A DNA stretch of 64,000 nucleotides from Thermothielavioides terrestris NRRL 8126 (taxonomy: Eukaryota > Ascomycota > Sordariomycetes > Sordariales > Chaetomiaceae), in contig NC_016457.1 in assembly GCF_000226115.1 (NCBI RefSeq), positions 5,022,001 through 5,086,000 on the forward strand. Reading direction: 5' to 3'. The notes under the pieces are model-generated. The model was not told the DNA's origin. It made no database searches and saw nothing but the letters and a program-made list of their open reading frames with translations. Both the position numbers and the translations under genes were made by a program. This document shows, piece after piece, positions 11,328 to 24,868 of the stretch (position 1 is its first letter; every line of letters begins with the position of its first letter).

Positions 11328-14300
11328 CGACGACCGGTCCTGGCTCGCTTCCCCTCCTTCGGTGGGATGTCCCTGAACATGTGCTGTTAGGGATGGCCCC
11401 TGCTGGCCAATGACGGCTGGCCGCTTCCGCGACGCCGCCAGGGGTCGTGTTTCCCCAGCTTGTGGGGTTTGCTGACACAGCAGAGCGGAAAACTGGCCGT
11501 TTCTTCGAACAGGTCTGGCCGCTTCGCGGATTGAGGTTGTTCCCACCCGGGCGGCTTGACTGCCGGCCATGGAATCCTGTGCAACACACAGTGACGTTCT
11601 GGAAGCCCCGACCTGGTGGACTGAAGCAGGTCTCAGGCGGGTTCCTCTGACAGAGTGCGAGACATGGCACCCCGCGCCGGATGCTGCGCCGCCTGGCCGG
11701 CCCGTTGCGTGGAAGTCTTCCCCGGTGATGACACGACCACCACTCAGTTTCCCCGAGACGGTGGGAAAAGGGTGAGGAGGATTCGGCTAGCAGCCACCTT
11801 CCTTCTGCGCGGAAGCGGGATGCATACCCGTTGGCTAGTATACGCCTAGGTATGCCCTGGGCTCATCGCTTGTCATTTCTGTCAAAACTGAGAGGCAGAT
11901 CCTGCAGGCTGGCAGTTCCCGTCACTATCACTTTCGCTCCGGCTGTGATCCGAACAAGAGCTTTGTTACACAGCACCCGACGCACTCGTAGCAGACCAGC
12001 CACCCCCACGCCCTGTTTGCCGGTCCAGGAAGTTAACTACCGCCACAGTGGTGAAACGGTGAGACGGCGAGGCCTCCACGACAGAGAGTTTACCTACCCC
12101 AGGTTCCGAGTATTCCTTAAAGACGACAGCAATTGACATGTTAAGCAAAAGGAATGACGCAGGGGATGCTTTGAAATTACTCTTCACCTGCCTCCCCACA
12201 GCAGCAGCCTGTTTGCACTCTGCATAGCTAGTGTATTATACCTACCTAGGTAGTGTATATCAGACTCTCTTATAGCATAGCACACGCAGAAAGAAGCAAG
12301 CAAGATCTTGGCCCCTTCATCTTGCAGCGCCCAGCTCCCAGCAACAAAAATGCTCAAGCGATCTGCTCCTCCCCCCACCGTCGCTACTGTGCACAAATGA
12401 AAGCTTGATGGCAAAATCGTACGATGCCCAACGCTCGGTAGGAGATTAAGCTCTCGCCGAGCGGCCGGGGAAGCAGGATGGTGTGCCACCACCTCGGACT
12501 CCCCAAGTCGGGTTTTTTTCGTCCAATCTTTTTTGATGTTATACACTACTAGTTCCCGCGCGGCACACATACAGAGGACGGAGTACAGAATGTGCTTTTT
12601 CCAGCCAACGGGGTCAACAAGACCCCGCCATTCGCACGGACGTGTGTTTGCTCAAAGGCAGGCGGGGGACGGCACGGAGCCGTCACGCCGCCGCCGTGAA
12701 GTGCTTGCATTATCTTTTTCCACGATCCCGTGGTGGGCCGCTGCCAAGTGCGCGTGAGTACGTTATGGTTACTGTCTAAGGCATACAGGTGTCCGGGAAA
12801 GAATAAAACCTGCAGGACGGGAGCGGGGGACGGCAGAGAATGGGTTGAACAGCACCTCTGTACTCCGCAGAACACTCAGAGAGCGGACGAGAGGTCCAAG
12901 CACGACATACTGCGGAGTTGTGTTTACCACTCACTGTATTGTAGAGTTTGTAGGTGAGGTAAATGACCTACACTACCTAATCTAAGGTAGCGGCAAACAT
13001 ACTTGACTTACACAGTACAGAAGACGTGACCTGAGATGCTCGGATTGGTGCTGGCTCGTTGTTGTGCGCCTATAACGTTTCGGCGCTGTTACGTAACGTA
13101 CCGTGTACTGCGTATCAGAATGAGAGAGCGAGGATTCTGGAACAGATCGTGACGGGTTTCGGAGAGAATTGTCGAATCAGCGGGCGCGCCTGCCGGTGTG
13201 AAACGAAACGGTTCTGCACGTGGGGCAGGACAGGCTTGCGTCCCCCCTCCACAGGCGACTGCGGCTGGGTGCGGGAAGTGCAAGAAACGTGTTGCTCTCA
13301 AAGGCTGGAACAACCGTTTCGTTTCGAGGCGGAACTCCGGCCGTGTTTCTGGTTTTTCTGGAAGGTGTTTCGTATGTCTCTCTGTCCTCTGTTCTGTTTC
13401 TTTTCCTCTCGACACCCGGCGGATAGTGAGAGTTGTACTGTACTGATACTGTGTCCTCTCGGTGTCGGGGGCGAGGAAAGCGTCCTCCATGATGCGTAAC
13501 TAGGTACTCAATGTCCATAATCTCTCGAGGATTATAGCCTGGCAAGTGTCGGTCCGAATTTCTGCTGCGGCGATCGTGCATTGCTGTGTACAGATCACAT
13601 ACACTCGACGGCGCTTTCACGATTCTGTCCATCCATCACTTAAGCGAAGCTTGTGCGGTGGTTGGGGCCCTAGGGTCCATGGGCAAGAATGGTTAGCCTC
13701 GAGACCGGGTGACACACCGAGCACACTGGTCCCTGCCCTATAGCGCGCAATCTAAGGTTAAAAGCACCCCTGCAAGATCGCGGCTTCCAGGGCGATCCAC
13801 AACCAATGTTTGAGCGGGGCCAAGGAAGGTATACCCCAGAGCTGGGCAGTCCTTCAGTTAACCGAGAGTTGTGTGACAGAACTTGGGAAGCTCCAATGGC
13901 AGGGGTCGTTCAGGGGTCCAACCAGGCTTTCCCGCACCCGCGTCGTGATAACGTGAATGGGGATCTAAGGGCATCAAACAAGACCATTGTACGGCTTGCT
14001 GCGACCTTGGTTACAAGGGAAAACGTGCAACTAAGTCATCTGAGCCGAGTGTTTGCTGCCAGAAATGGCTGGGTGCCTTGCATGACTCGGGGCATCGGGT
14101 GCGACATTGTCTACTGTGATACTTTTGTGCAGCAAATCGGGACTGACCTAGCGGAGACCGGGATAGCCTCTCTGGTTTGCCGTTGGTATTCGAGTTTATA
14201 CCTTGAATAAAATAGTATAAATCGCTCCAAAGAGCAGTCTCAACATCAATTGGTGGAGCAGTGGGTTTCAGGGTGCCGTTCCCGAACCAGAAAATAAAAA

Positions 14301-17300
14301 AGGAAGGGGAAAAAAAAAGCCATCATCGCATAACTAACTGGATAGTTCCGGACCAGGTTTTGTTGCTGCCCGGCCGTGCCAAGTTGATTGCATCAAAGCA
14401 ACCACGATTCCTTTTTGCGGGTCGGCCGTGATTCCGGCGGCATGCTCATGGGATTGAAAGGCAGGGCGGCCTGTTCTCTCGGCTCCCACCACGAGTGATC
14501 GCGAACCTGGGAGAGGGCTATTCTGGCCCGGATGTTCACCGCCAGAAGCAACTACCACAGGAAGTAGTGTAGCGGCAGGAAGTCCTACCGTTGTAGGAAG
14601 ACATGTCGATTGCAGCCGAAACGGTGTTGAATGCAACCCTAGGATGCCGCAGAGGCCCCGAAATAGATTGCGAAAACCGGGTGAAGAGCGTTGATCATCC
14701 TGCAGGGCATCACGACCTTCAAGTGCCGATGCCTAGCATTGGGCTTGTTCCAGCGGTGCGGGGCCCTCTGTATCCCCGAGCTTAAAACATCAGACGAAAT
14801 GCGAAGACACTGGGGAGGCCTCGCGCATTATGCAAGTAACCTGGGACAACCTTCAATCCGCTGCAGCGTCTCAGTAGCGCTCCTCATCGGTAATATCGTG
14901 ACGTGACGAGGGTGTAGTGTACAAACCCAGGTGACGAGAAGGACTGCACTTGGAAACGCTCCCTGTCCAGCAGAGCCTACCTTTTCCACCGAAACAAGGC
15001 ACTGAGTCGATGACATCCTGCTTCATATACTCATAGTATAATAAGCCTGCGTCGCGTTCACAGTGGCGGTCGCACTAACCGTCGGCAGACTGCCTTTCTC
15101 AGAAGCTTGTGTGTGAGAACGAGGCCGTTTTGAGAAAGAAGGCCGATGAGATCTGACTTCCTTGCTCTTCCGGTCGGTTTGGCCGATCCACAACCGTTTG
15201 GCGTCAAGACTGACCGGGAGGTTGGTGGGGTCTCGGCCATGGCCGACTTATTCGTGTTCTATATACTGTATATGTGCACTTACGCAGTAAACACTGCGGA
15301 GTGTAGTCCGTACATGGAGTAAAAAGCCTTCTCTTGTGTAGTGTACGGAGCTATGAAGTGGGTTTTCTCACAGGAGCCAGCTGCCCTACCTTATTTGAGT
15401 GCGTTGTCTCGGATCCTAATTCGTGGTGGTTCTCCGGTCAGGACTTTTCTGGTTTTCAACATGAAGCGGCGACTATCGAGTATTGTGCACGCCGTTCCTC
15501 AGGTACCGAACTTTGAGGGAACTTATCCCTGAAAGGCTGCAGGTGCTGGTCGTGCCTTCGTCTTCAGGCAAACAGGCGCGGCGGGCAAAGTCAGAAATGG
15601 CCTAACGCCGACCTCGCTCAGGGCTGATCCTTCTCTGGAAAGGATGGAAAGGAGAGGCTAAGAGGTGCGCGAGTAAGGCGATCACTTCCTGTTCGCCACC
15701 ATCAGGCGTCGCCTCGCCCTGAACACACCGTTTGCTAACAGCGTGGATCCCCGATTGATGCATATCATGCATATTCACTGGGAGTCGCGGCCGGCGACCA
15801 GCAGCTTTCATCGAGCTTACCTGAGTTTTAGCTTATCCAGGACGAATGAGGGGTAGCGCCCGATGAAGGCCCAGATCCATCTGGTAATATTGCAGCACAT
15901 GGCTGGCGAAGGTCGAATACACCAACACAAAGTCCAGAGCTCGGACTCTTCAAAGCCTGTCCCCGCTCATCTGGCCAAGAAGTGCCTCCATTCTAGCCGT
16001 CTCTTGAGCCCGCCAATGGGCCCGCTTCGAAGCGACATCGCGAAGTCGAAACGTCCGTGCGAACCGTCTGCGGCCGGCCCCGCCAATGGAATCCCAAGCA
16101 TCAACAGAACGGGACGGCGGGGTCAGGAATGATGTCGCTTCCCCGGACCGGTGAGATGAAATGCTTCACCCGGCTGCGATATAGATACGCAGTTGTCAAT
16201 ACCCATGATGCCGATTTCATCAGAACTGCAACTGAACTGATCTACGCTATTGTGTATCAGTGGCGGTTGGGGTTCGTTGCCGTGGGATTTCCGCTCCATT
16301 AGGTACTCCACCGTCGCACTGGCTCTCGAGCCTCCGGTGGATGTGGGGTTGGGGAAGGGGAGATGCAGCGCTTCCATTGCATCTCCCAACCGCAGGCGGG
16401 ATTCTCACCCCTCCCGCGAGGAGCAATCCACGGCCTCTTGGACCTCTGACCTACTCAGTACGGCAGAGTCCAGCCCGTCGACACCAGTGGTCTTTGGGAC
16501 GTTGTCTACATACGCTGACGATCGCCGGCCGTGGCTCCCAGGTCGTTCTGAAGACGTGATCTGCAGATTGTGGCGAGCATCGAAACGTGCGTCTTCTTCA
16601 TTCACATGGCTCGGCCACCTCCAGCTTGGAGTCTTGGCCTGAGCTTGCTCGTGCTGCTGCCCCTTCCCGTCCTGCGCTTTGGATCGCGTCAAAGCCAGCA
16701 CAGTTCCTGGCCGCGTGCAGCACACTGGCGCACTGGTGCCTCGTTGATTTTAGCCCGGCGACACCCATTGGCCTGCCAGTGGGGGTCGGTTAACTGTGGT
16801 TCACGGCGAGGACCCGATAGGGACAAGCCTGGATGCGGCGGAAGCCCCTGCCGTGTCGTGCGACCGGGGGAGCAACGGACCCCGGCCGCCCTGGATTGTT
16901 CCATTGGTTGTGTTCTGGATGTAGGTACGTACCGACTCGACAGGGATGCCGAACAAGGCCCGGACTTCGCTCAAAGGGGTCTTAGCGGTTTCATTGCGTC
17001 TCCTTCGTGCAGCTGCTTCTCACCTTTCCCAGGACTGTCACAGCATGTCCGGTTTGCTCTCCTGTGCCCCGAGCACTCCACAAAGGCACAAGGGAGTCCC
17101 AAACACGGGCTGCGCCTCTGCGACGAGGCCGGATACACAGTACGGATCCGTACAGATCCATGTACGGAGTACGAAGGTACTTCCCGGCCGCTGAGACCGG
17201 GATCGCAGCGCAGCACAACAGAGGCCTTGTCTCAGACCCCTTCTTCTGTCACCCTCGCGTCGAACACACGAGGACCTCTGGGGGGTTAGCCCTCACCCAG

Positions 17301-17719
17301 CAATGTCCAGACCAGGGGCAGTGCCCACCGTACAGAGGTACATCGCACACCTGGCTCGACAGTGCTATGTACCTTATGTAGGTATGCACATACAGGAGTG
17401 GAGAGGACACTGCTGCATGGGCACATGGCTTGCCAGGACCCCTCGCTCTGTGCCTTCCATGTCACAGGGTCTTCGCTCTCGCCCCTGGTGCACAGGGCAT
17501 GAGGGCAATCCACTCTGCCCGACTTGCATGTACTGGATAACGGCCCTCCAAAGCTTGAAAGATACATATATCCTCACTTCCTCCTCCGACCTATCAGCCG
17601 GCCTGGCCATGCAGAAACTTTAAAGCGTCTCCTGGCTCTTAACCGCACCGCTGCTCCCCTCCCCGGGGCCAGTCTGACCCATATACCTCATACGCGGGCC
17701 CGGCCCTGCGTCCACCCCA
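11328..17719. other. Gene-poor intergenic region upstream of the Uds1-domain gene
   Basis: In 6.4 kb I recognise no gene or RNA. Open frames such as 13059-13499 and 16570-17289 have no domain, no convincing introns and a residue composition like random translation. Short near-palindromes of the type GTACGGAGTAC occur (12578-12586, 12860-12867, 17161-17172). The last few hundred bases should hold the Uds1 gene promoter and leader. Confidence 0.5.
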
Positions 17720-20097
17720 ATGGCTCACATCGCCGATTGCTTGCTGGACGCGGACCTGGACGATCTCCCACTCAGCCTTAATAACTATATAGCAAAGGCC
17801 GTCTCCCCACAGAATTCCAATGAGTCGGTATGCAACCACTTTAACCACCCCAGCTGGCGTTCCCGTCTTTTGCCGTTGGCCAAAGCTCACCCGCCTTACC
17901 TTACTTGCAGCTAGGTAGAGCTTCCCCCCTGGGAGACAACAAGCCTTTTGCTTGGAGGATGCAACACCCCGAAAGGAAGTATCAGCTGTTCCCAAAGGAT
18001 AAGCCAGCGGCAGCCGCCCCGGGCAAGTCACTGGATCCCGAGCAGGCTTTCGCCCTGGCTATGGCTCAGAACGGCGACAAGGGCGAGAAGGGAGCTGCTG
18101 GGGCGGGCTTGAGGATCCGGATCAAGGAGCACAATCTCATCCGCAGGCGGAAGATCAGCGTACCAGAGCTCGGTCCCATGACGACAGTCCAGGAGGCTGC
18201 CATGGACTCCCGTAAGTTGGGAAATGCTCTCTGCGCCTGTATTTGGCCCCTTGTCCGTGACTGACAGCAAGCTGCCAGCTACAATTCCGGGACGACCACC
18301 CATTCATGAAAGGTCCATCAGCGCGCCAGGAAACTGGTCGAAGCCATATCATGTTGCGGACAACACGGGTCTGGCCAAGACCCAGCTGGCAGAGGAGAGG
18401 CCTGAGTCCAGATCAGCTTGCAGGAGTCACGAAGAGCTACAACGACCTCGGAACGAGACTCGGCAGCCAATGTCCCCGAAGAACCTGGCGCCACTGGTCA
18501 TACCCACGTCCAGCGCAGCCGCCCCGCACTTGATGCGACAGCCATCCCTCAACCGCCTCCGCTCCGGTAGCACACCCGCCGACGTTCCGTCGCGCGCAGC
18601 CAGGGTTGAGGACTCCCCGCGCGTCAAGACGCCATTCACCCCGATGTCTGCCTCCTTGACAACGCCGAGATCCGCCGCGACGACAGTCATGACAGCCTCG
18701 ACCTTGCCAACGCCCCTATCAGCACCGCCCCTATCAGCACCGGTCGAACACCGAGCATCTCCGAGACCGTGGGAGAAGCCCCCCAGCTCGACTGCTGCCC
18801 CCACGCCCGAGGGGACCACACCAGAACCCGCCGTCACGCCAGCGGCGGAACCAAGCGACCAAGTACATAGCATCACATCCGGCCATAGGAGGCACCAGTC
18901 GGAATCCGGGAGCATCATGGAGCGAGGGCGGCCGCGCAAGCGGTCGGAGACCGGTGCCGCTTCAACACTAAAGAGGACGGGCTCAAAGAGGAGCAAGAGC
19001 TCGGAGAGGCGGGCGTTCGAGCAACTGCCCAAGGGATGGAAAGCGAGCGACGCGGTGAATATGCTCAGCCCGCCAGAAGTGGCGGCACTACAGAAGCAGG
19101 CCCTCCAGCAAGCGTCTCGGTTCGAGGTCCTCCGAAAAGAAGACGTGGAGAGCCTTTCTCGGGTGCGTACCACCCCGCCCCTGTCACCAGCTCGCTCACC
19201 CGCACTACTTGCTAACTTGGTGTTTAGGAGCTCCGTCAGCTCGACGAGCGTACCGAGTATCTACGCCGCACCTACACGTCGCTCCGAGCTGGGAGACGGA
19301 ACCTCCACACTCGCATATGCCAGTACCTCCGGTCTCCGCGCACGGCCAAGTTTAGCCACGAATCGATGCTCAAGCAGGAGGAAGCTCTTGCGGAGCTCGA
19401 TAGCTCGATCGACGAGTGGGTCAGCAAGCTCGAAAAGGCCGAGAACCGCCGTACCCGGGTCCGCCAAAAGCTCCTCGAGCATGTCGCCGCTGCCGTCACC
19501 TTGGCCGTCCCCAACGGAGGCGTCGTTGGGGTCAGCGAGAGCCTGCAGCTCGCTCTCGGCGTTCGTCCTCCACTCAACGCGACCAACCTTTCAACACCAC
19601 CCCGGAGCCCGACCAAGTCATCCTTCACCTCGACGACGCCGTCTTCCTCCCCTTCCCCGCACCGGGTGGGTGCCCATGTGCCTTCCACGATCCTCGAGCA
19701 GCCCCAGTCCGAGGAGGCCGCCGCCCTCGAGGCCAAGGAAGGGGAAAACGGGCCGTCCCTGCGCCGGGCGGAGACCATTCGCGTGTACGCCGATAACGAC
19801 GTGTATGCCCTGCTGGCTGACGTTGAAAACACGATCACCAACATGGGCACTGGCGATGTCCCATCCACGTCCAAGGATGCTGCCGAGTCGCTGACGGACG
19901 CGGAGCGGCGAAAGCTGTGCCGCGCCCACAGCCACGAAGTCCTGAGCGGCTCTCCCGCGAGGAAGCCACTGCCCATCTCCAAGCTGGAGGCGAAGCCGTC
20001 CTCGTCGTCGCTGTCTTCCGCCACGACTCCGCCGGCGGCTGAGCCTGCGGCGGAAGAGCTCTACCTGACCAGTGCTGTGTTCAAGCCGGAACGTTGA
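17720..20097 (+). CDS. Uds1-type protein (up-regulated during septation domain)
   Basis: Fungus-specific protein; the domain was named for expression during septation and its biochemical role is unknown. There are four exons: 17720-17827, 17911-18211, 18279-19162 and 19228-20097. The introns are 83, 67 and 65 bp with GTATGC/GTAAGT/GTGCGT donors; the last has a GCTAAC branch site. The product is 720 residues. The first 280 or so residues are low complexity, rich in Ser, Pro and Thr, with basic patches (RPRKRSE, KRTGSKRSKS). The conserved segment starts near LPKGWKASDAVNMLSPPEV and continues as a predicted coiled coil of about 110 residues through intron 3, ending near RRTRVRQKLLEHVAAAV. The C-terminal tail is again Ser/Pro-rich with the motif VYADNDVYALLADVE. 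Frame continuity across all junctions supports the model; the domain call rests on family memory. Confidence 0.85.
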
Positions 20098-21959
20098 AAC
20101 GGCTCATTCAATCACGAGATATCCCGTTGTATTATTTCACGGCCGTCTCTCCAAGAAGAGGCTTCTGCCACCTTCATTTCATCACGTCATCACGAGGCGA
20201 CGCTCACTCCGGTATCTTCATGATGCTACGGCCGACCGCATACTATCATTTCAATTATCATTTTGACCTTGACCTTCATTCGAATACTTATATTTCCTTC
20301 ATGATACCCTTCTCGTCGTTCTTTCTCAATACTTTTAGAACCGTTTTTCGTTTACATCACTTTTCCCTTTACCGCTACCAATAAATCATTATCATCCTAT
20401 TTTACTCATGTACCACCTCCATCATCAGCATTCGACTCTTCGCTGTCACTCTTCCCATTTTCTTGCCTTATATCCAGCATTCATGCATTATCCCCCACCC
20501 TCACGCAAGTTCAAGCCTGGCACATGAGGTGGGCTTTCTATGTTTATTTTTTTTTCTTCAATTCCCGGTTCCAAAAGTTTCTGCTCATGTCGTCACGGCC
20601 GGCTCAACCATACCAACTACCATTGATATCCCAGTGCGCACGCGGACGGTGGACGATGGGGACGGCGGCAAATTACCAATCCATGATACCAACGGCCGGA
20701 TAACTTGGCATCTTTTCACTTCATTCACATTTCTTTCGTGGCGTGGAAATCGCTGGCCAAGCGGAAGAAGGGAAAGGCGGAAGTTTTGCCCAACGATGCA
20801 GATAAACCATGGTGACCAACTTTACCTTCGTGGTCGGTAGTGCGAAGGCAAGGAAGAGGGTTGTTTCAGAAAACGGGAGAGTATGAGTGAGGTTCTGTAC
20901 GTTAGGTACTTTACACTCTTGGTAGGGTATGGTGTATGGCAGGGTATCCATGGTATGGGCATTGGGAATTGAATTCAACTTCGAAACACACCTTACTGTG
21001 TAGCCCCGCGTGTTCCCTCCGCTTGCAATACCCGGGCACCCCGAACCCACTCCACCCCATCCAAGAAGAACCGCCTCATCTGCCTTTGGTCTCGAGTCAG
21101 GTCCGTTCCGAGTCATTCTCGCCGAGAAGCAGAAAAAGGGCAAGAAACAAAAATGAGTACCACAATCCCCGCTCGCATCCGGCACTTTGCAACTTGGCTT
21201 CGCTCGCGACGGCGAGCTAGTGCCGAAGACCGAGGGTACAGACACCACACCACACCACACCACACCACACAGTAAGAAGAAAGCTTGAGAAACTCTGTAC
21301 TATCCCGGGCGCCAGCGTCCAGCCTCCTTCGCAGATCGATAGATAAATCTCCTCGCTGCTCCGCTCAGCCATCGCAGCGGCGGCATCGGATCGGCCACTT
21401 GGATATCGGATATCTATTAACTACCAAGCAAACACGGTCCCTGAAGCGTCCACATGTTTGCGAGGGCTGGACAGTTTGCGGGGGCTGTACACAAGGAACG
21501 AACAGCCGGGATGGATGTTCGGAGGTGGTATTCTCTGCTGTTTTGGAACAGGGAAAAGCAAACACCCGTGACACAAGTCAGGCCATGGGGTGGTACGTAC
21601 GTTCTTTGACTCGCGGGTGACTGATCGAAACAATCGAAACACCGTCAAAGCTGGTCATAGAGTCGATCATGTGTGGGCTAGCCAAGTCGGTCCAGACGGC
21701 AGTTAAGGTGTGGAGGAGGGCAGGCTCCTGGAGTCACGCTACTGTGGCGAGTTGCATGTCTAAGTCGAGGCCGAGTTGGCCAGACGTGCTCGGCATTTGA
21801 GAAGAGATCGCCCAGAGCTTCTGCTTGGAGCAAAGTTGGGAGACGAAAGCTACAGTGAAGCTAGCTGGGGGCATCTGGCATCCCCACCCCCGGTTTCAGA
21901 CAGGGACTATTCATGAGCACCCATCCAGATGCGGCAGATTCGGCTTCCCCCTTCAGCCA
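20098..21959. other. Intergenic region between converging genes, with an ACACC microsatellite
   Basis: The Uds1 gene and the AT-hook gene point toward each other here, so both 3' UTRs lie in this 1.9 kb. The stretch 20150-20480 is T- and C-rich, as expected of a fungal 3' region. A pentanucleotide repeat of about six ACACC units lies at 21242-21271. No gene is recognised. Confidence 0.55.
21242..21271. repeat. ACACC pentanucleotide microsatellite
   Basis: Uninterrupted tandem ACACC units read directly from the sequence in non-coding DNA between converging genes. No functional claim is made. Confidence 0.9.
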
Positions 21960-24449
21960 CTAAGACAGCTCGAGTGCAGGGAAGAGAGACTTGGCTGCCC
22001 GTGGCTGCTCCTCTTCGAAATCCTCGATTGGATCACTGCTGTAGTTGGGCAGGGCCCGTATATCAGCCCGGCCGTCGTTGGCCCGCTTCTTCGGCCGGCC
22101 CCTCCGCCTCTTTGTGAGGCTGATCCCGACACCCGGCTCTGGGGCCGGTCTGAACTGTGACACGCTCGAGCGTTTGCCGACAAAGAGCTTGGGTTGGACA
22201 AACCGGAACTGATCCCCCGGTGGCCCTGCTTCACTCGGCGCAACATGGGACAGGGCGGGCGCAACCGCGAGGGAGGTGGTCATCGAAGGCGCGCCAGCGT
22301 GTGACTCTGATGCGGTGCTTCCGGGGTCCGGCGCCAATATCGGTGTGTTGGCAGTGGAATCTTCGGCGGGGCTTTCACAACTCGATGCACTGCCGATGCT
22401 GACGTTAACCTCGATGCTTGGAGCCTCGGCAGACTCATCCAAGACGCCGGTCACCAACTCCGATTCGGTCCCAGTCAAGGAGAGACCGTGCTCGGCTCCA
22501 GAGCTGGCAGACGCTTCACAGTTGGCTTTGATGGATTCGGAAGTCTCATCTTCATGGGTTGCGTAGAACGTGCCGACAGTTGCGACGTTGCTGTTTCCAT
22601 CAGACTCGGGTCGTTCGTCGGGTGAGGCTGATGGCAGGATGTCTCTAATTGCGTCATGTTTGGCTTGCTCAAATGCTGCTTTGCTGACATCTTCACTATC
22701 CACGTCGCCGAAGACGAATGTCTTCCAAGCCTGGTCTGGATCGGTTCCGTCCGACGGCACATGACTTTCTTGGATAGCCACTGGCGGCTGCGGAGATGAG
22801 CTGACGGCTGGTATGGAAGGAATTGCTTCGATGTTGCTGGCAGCAACACCTTCCCGTCCCTGACTGTGGGCTTCGAGTGAAACACCAGCTATCCGCTGGG
22901 CGTGGTCACTTCCGGGAGATTCTGTTTCTGCTCCATGGGCCTCAATACCCCCACTGGGTACATCGAGCTCTGCACTGCTCCTCAGAACTGATTCATTTTG
23001 CCCATCGCGAGACGTAGGCGTGTCGAATTGTTCAAGCCGCCGAAGCCTGGCAACGAGGTCTTCATACCGACTCAGGATCGCCGAAGAGTCGCTGGAGCTA
23101 GGCGGCTTGTCGAAATCCCGAGATTCACCATAGTGATACCGCTGTGGCGGCCCGACGGTGAAGCCAGGAATCGGGTGCGAGGATTGTCCGGGCACTTGCC
23201 CCGGTCGACAGATATCACTGACCCCGGGGCTGACTCGGTGCTCGAACGACAATCGGCTCCCCTTGACGGCAACATCGCTGCTTACGGGGCTGCTGGGTTG
23301 CACCAGCCAGTTTCGCCAAGTGCTGTTCTCCGTCTTCTGCGACGGGGGCACGGGAAACATATCCCGTCCAACCTGTGCAACGGCTGTGCCAGTATCTTCG
23401 GAGTCGAATCGGTCGCGACAGTAGAAAGACTCGGGTACTGGTCGAACTGAGAGTGGATTTGCGAACGAGGGAAACGATGTTGCCAAAACCCGGCCCTCAG
23501 CATCACTCGAGACGCAACAACGCCCATCCCTCTCACTTTGGGAGCTTGGGGTGCCGTCCGCGGGTGCCGAGGGCGGTGACGGACGTTTCTTTCCGTGCTG
23601 CGACTGGCGGAGAGTCACGTCACCTGCTATGATGTCAGCGTAAGACGGAAGCCGGCGAGGCATGAGGCTTTGGCAAGACGCACCATCTATGCGTTGCGAG
23701 ACTATCGGTCGAGCGTGCCGGTCGGCCTCAACCTGTACATGGCGGGTTGAATGGGCCGCTTTCAGCCTGGAAATACTGGAGCTGTCCCCAGGATGCCTCT
23801 CCTGGCTTCCAATCCGGATCCTCACATCATCGCGGCGAAGCGGATACAGATGAAGTTTTCGACGTTTGAGAGCCTGGTGCCCGTCACCAAGAATGTGGGA
23901 TTGTCTCTTCCTGGCGCTTTGCGAACCTTCAGCCGGGCTCCCGCTCCCGCTCCGTGATCTGGCAGCTTGGGGTCCCGTTGGTGAAATCGGCAGAGGCTCT
24001 CGAATGGTCCCCTAGTCCTTCTTCGCGAGCAACTTCTGCCTCATTCGCTCCAGGGCTTCTTCGTCGTATTGGACGAGCGGCTGAGCGGTCTCTCCCCCGC
24101 CAGAACGTTCCTGGAAGAACCGGCTGATAGTCGGAAGAGGGGTGTCGTCGGTAGGGGCCGTGGCCCTGAGACGCTTCCTGTCCGCCTCGGTTCTCCGTCG
24201 GCTCGGCGTCTGCGAGCCATGGCGGCCAACAGTTGAGGCTGATCTGTTCGAGGCTTGGGAGCGCCAAGACAATGGAGAGCTATTTTGGAGGAACGAGATG
24301 GGAGGTGGGCCGTTCTCTCTTGCAGCTTTCTGCTCCGCGGCGCGGGCACGGGCGCGAGCGAAGTACTCCTTCTGGCGTTGACGGGCCGGGTTGGCCTTCC
24401 TCAGCCGGCCGCGATTGTGGCGGTAGAGGGTGCCCTCGGTCCAGTTCAT
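21960..24449 (-). pseudogene. Fungal AT-hook protein with one in-frame TAG (nonsense, readthrough or weak intron)
   Basis: A conserved-looking fungal protein of unknown function. The start at 24449 gives MNWTEGTLYRHNRGRLRKAN, an N-terminus I recall from many ascomycete hypothetical proteins. The frame is open to 21960 (830 codons) except for a single TAG at 24012-24014, after RQKLLAKKD and before GTIREPLPIS. Family memory suggests a Trp in this position (…DW…), so TGG to TAG is a plausible lesion. On the + strand that is C to T in a CpA context, the RIP signature. Downstream are a short helix (SRYEDLVARLRRLEQF), the motif DPDQAWKTFVFGD, long Ser/Glu-rich low-complexity sequence and a C-terminal AT-hook KRRRGRPKKR. 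A 75 bp frame-keeping intron (GTTGCT to CCAG) could remove the stop, but its donor is poor. The protein may therefore be nuclear and DNA-binding (inference), if it is made. Confidence 0.7.
24012..24014 (-). other. In-frame TAG stop interrupting the AT-hook protein gene
   Basis: Codons on both sides are in the same frame (24449 to 21960). The N-terminal part encodes 145 residues before the stop. The next base context is TAG-GGG, not a known strong readthrough context. Confidence 0.85.
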
Positions 24450-24868
24450 GGCGAGTCTAGCTCAATCAGGAAGAGGAATGAATAGGCAGGTAATATTCCC
24501 TCGGCCCAAACAGGACGAAAAGTTGTCATTGGACCGGTCAGTCATCGGGTGATCTTCAACGAGGCAGTCCGGGACTCTGGACTCGGGCCGCCGCAGGAGC
24601 GACAAGCCAGAGAAGTTGCGTTCAGGGCAGACACGGATCAGAAAGAATGAATATTTGGAACAGAAAGAGCACTCCGAGTCGTCTGTTCCTGCCGGATCCA
24701 ACGAGCCTTGAGGTCAGGTGAACCGGCTCGTTCCTTCCGCCGCTAGCCGCGTGCCGCGCCGGTCCCACTTATTCCGTGCACTCAACCCTGGAACCCCGCG
24801 CCGATAACCTCCGAGCAGTGCTAACCGACCCGGAGTATCCCTCCGTCCCACACCCGCCTGCTTCCGAC
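24450..24868. promoter_or_regulatory. Shared divergent promoter region, AT-hook gene / omega-amidase gene
   Basis: The 419 bp between two divergent starts must contain both 5' regions. I see no TATA box or recognised operator. An in-frame GTG lies upstream of the omega-amidase ATG but is not a likely start. Confidence 0.45.

Noticed and set aside
16570..17289. 239-codon frame in the gene-poor region
   Set aside because: Composition like random translation, no motif, no intron-exon logic.
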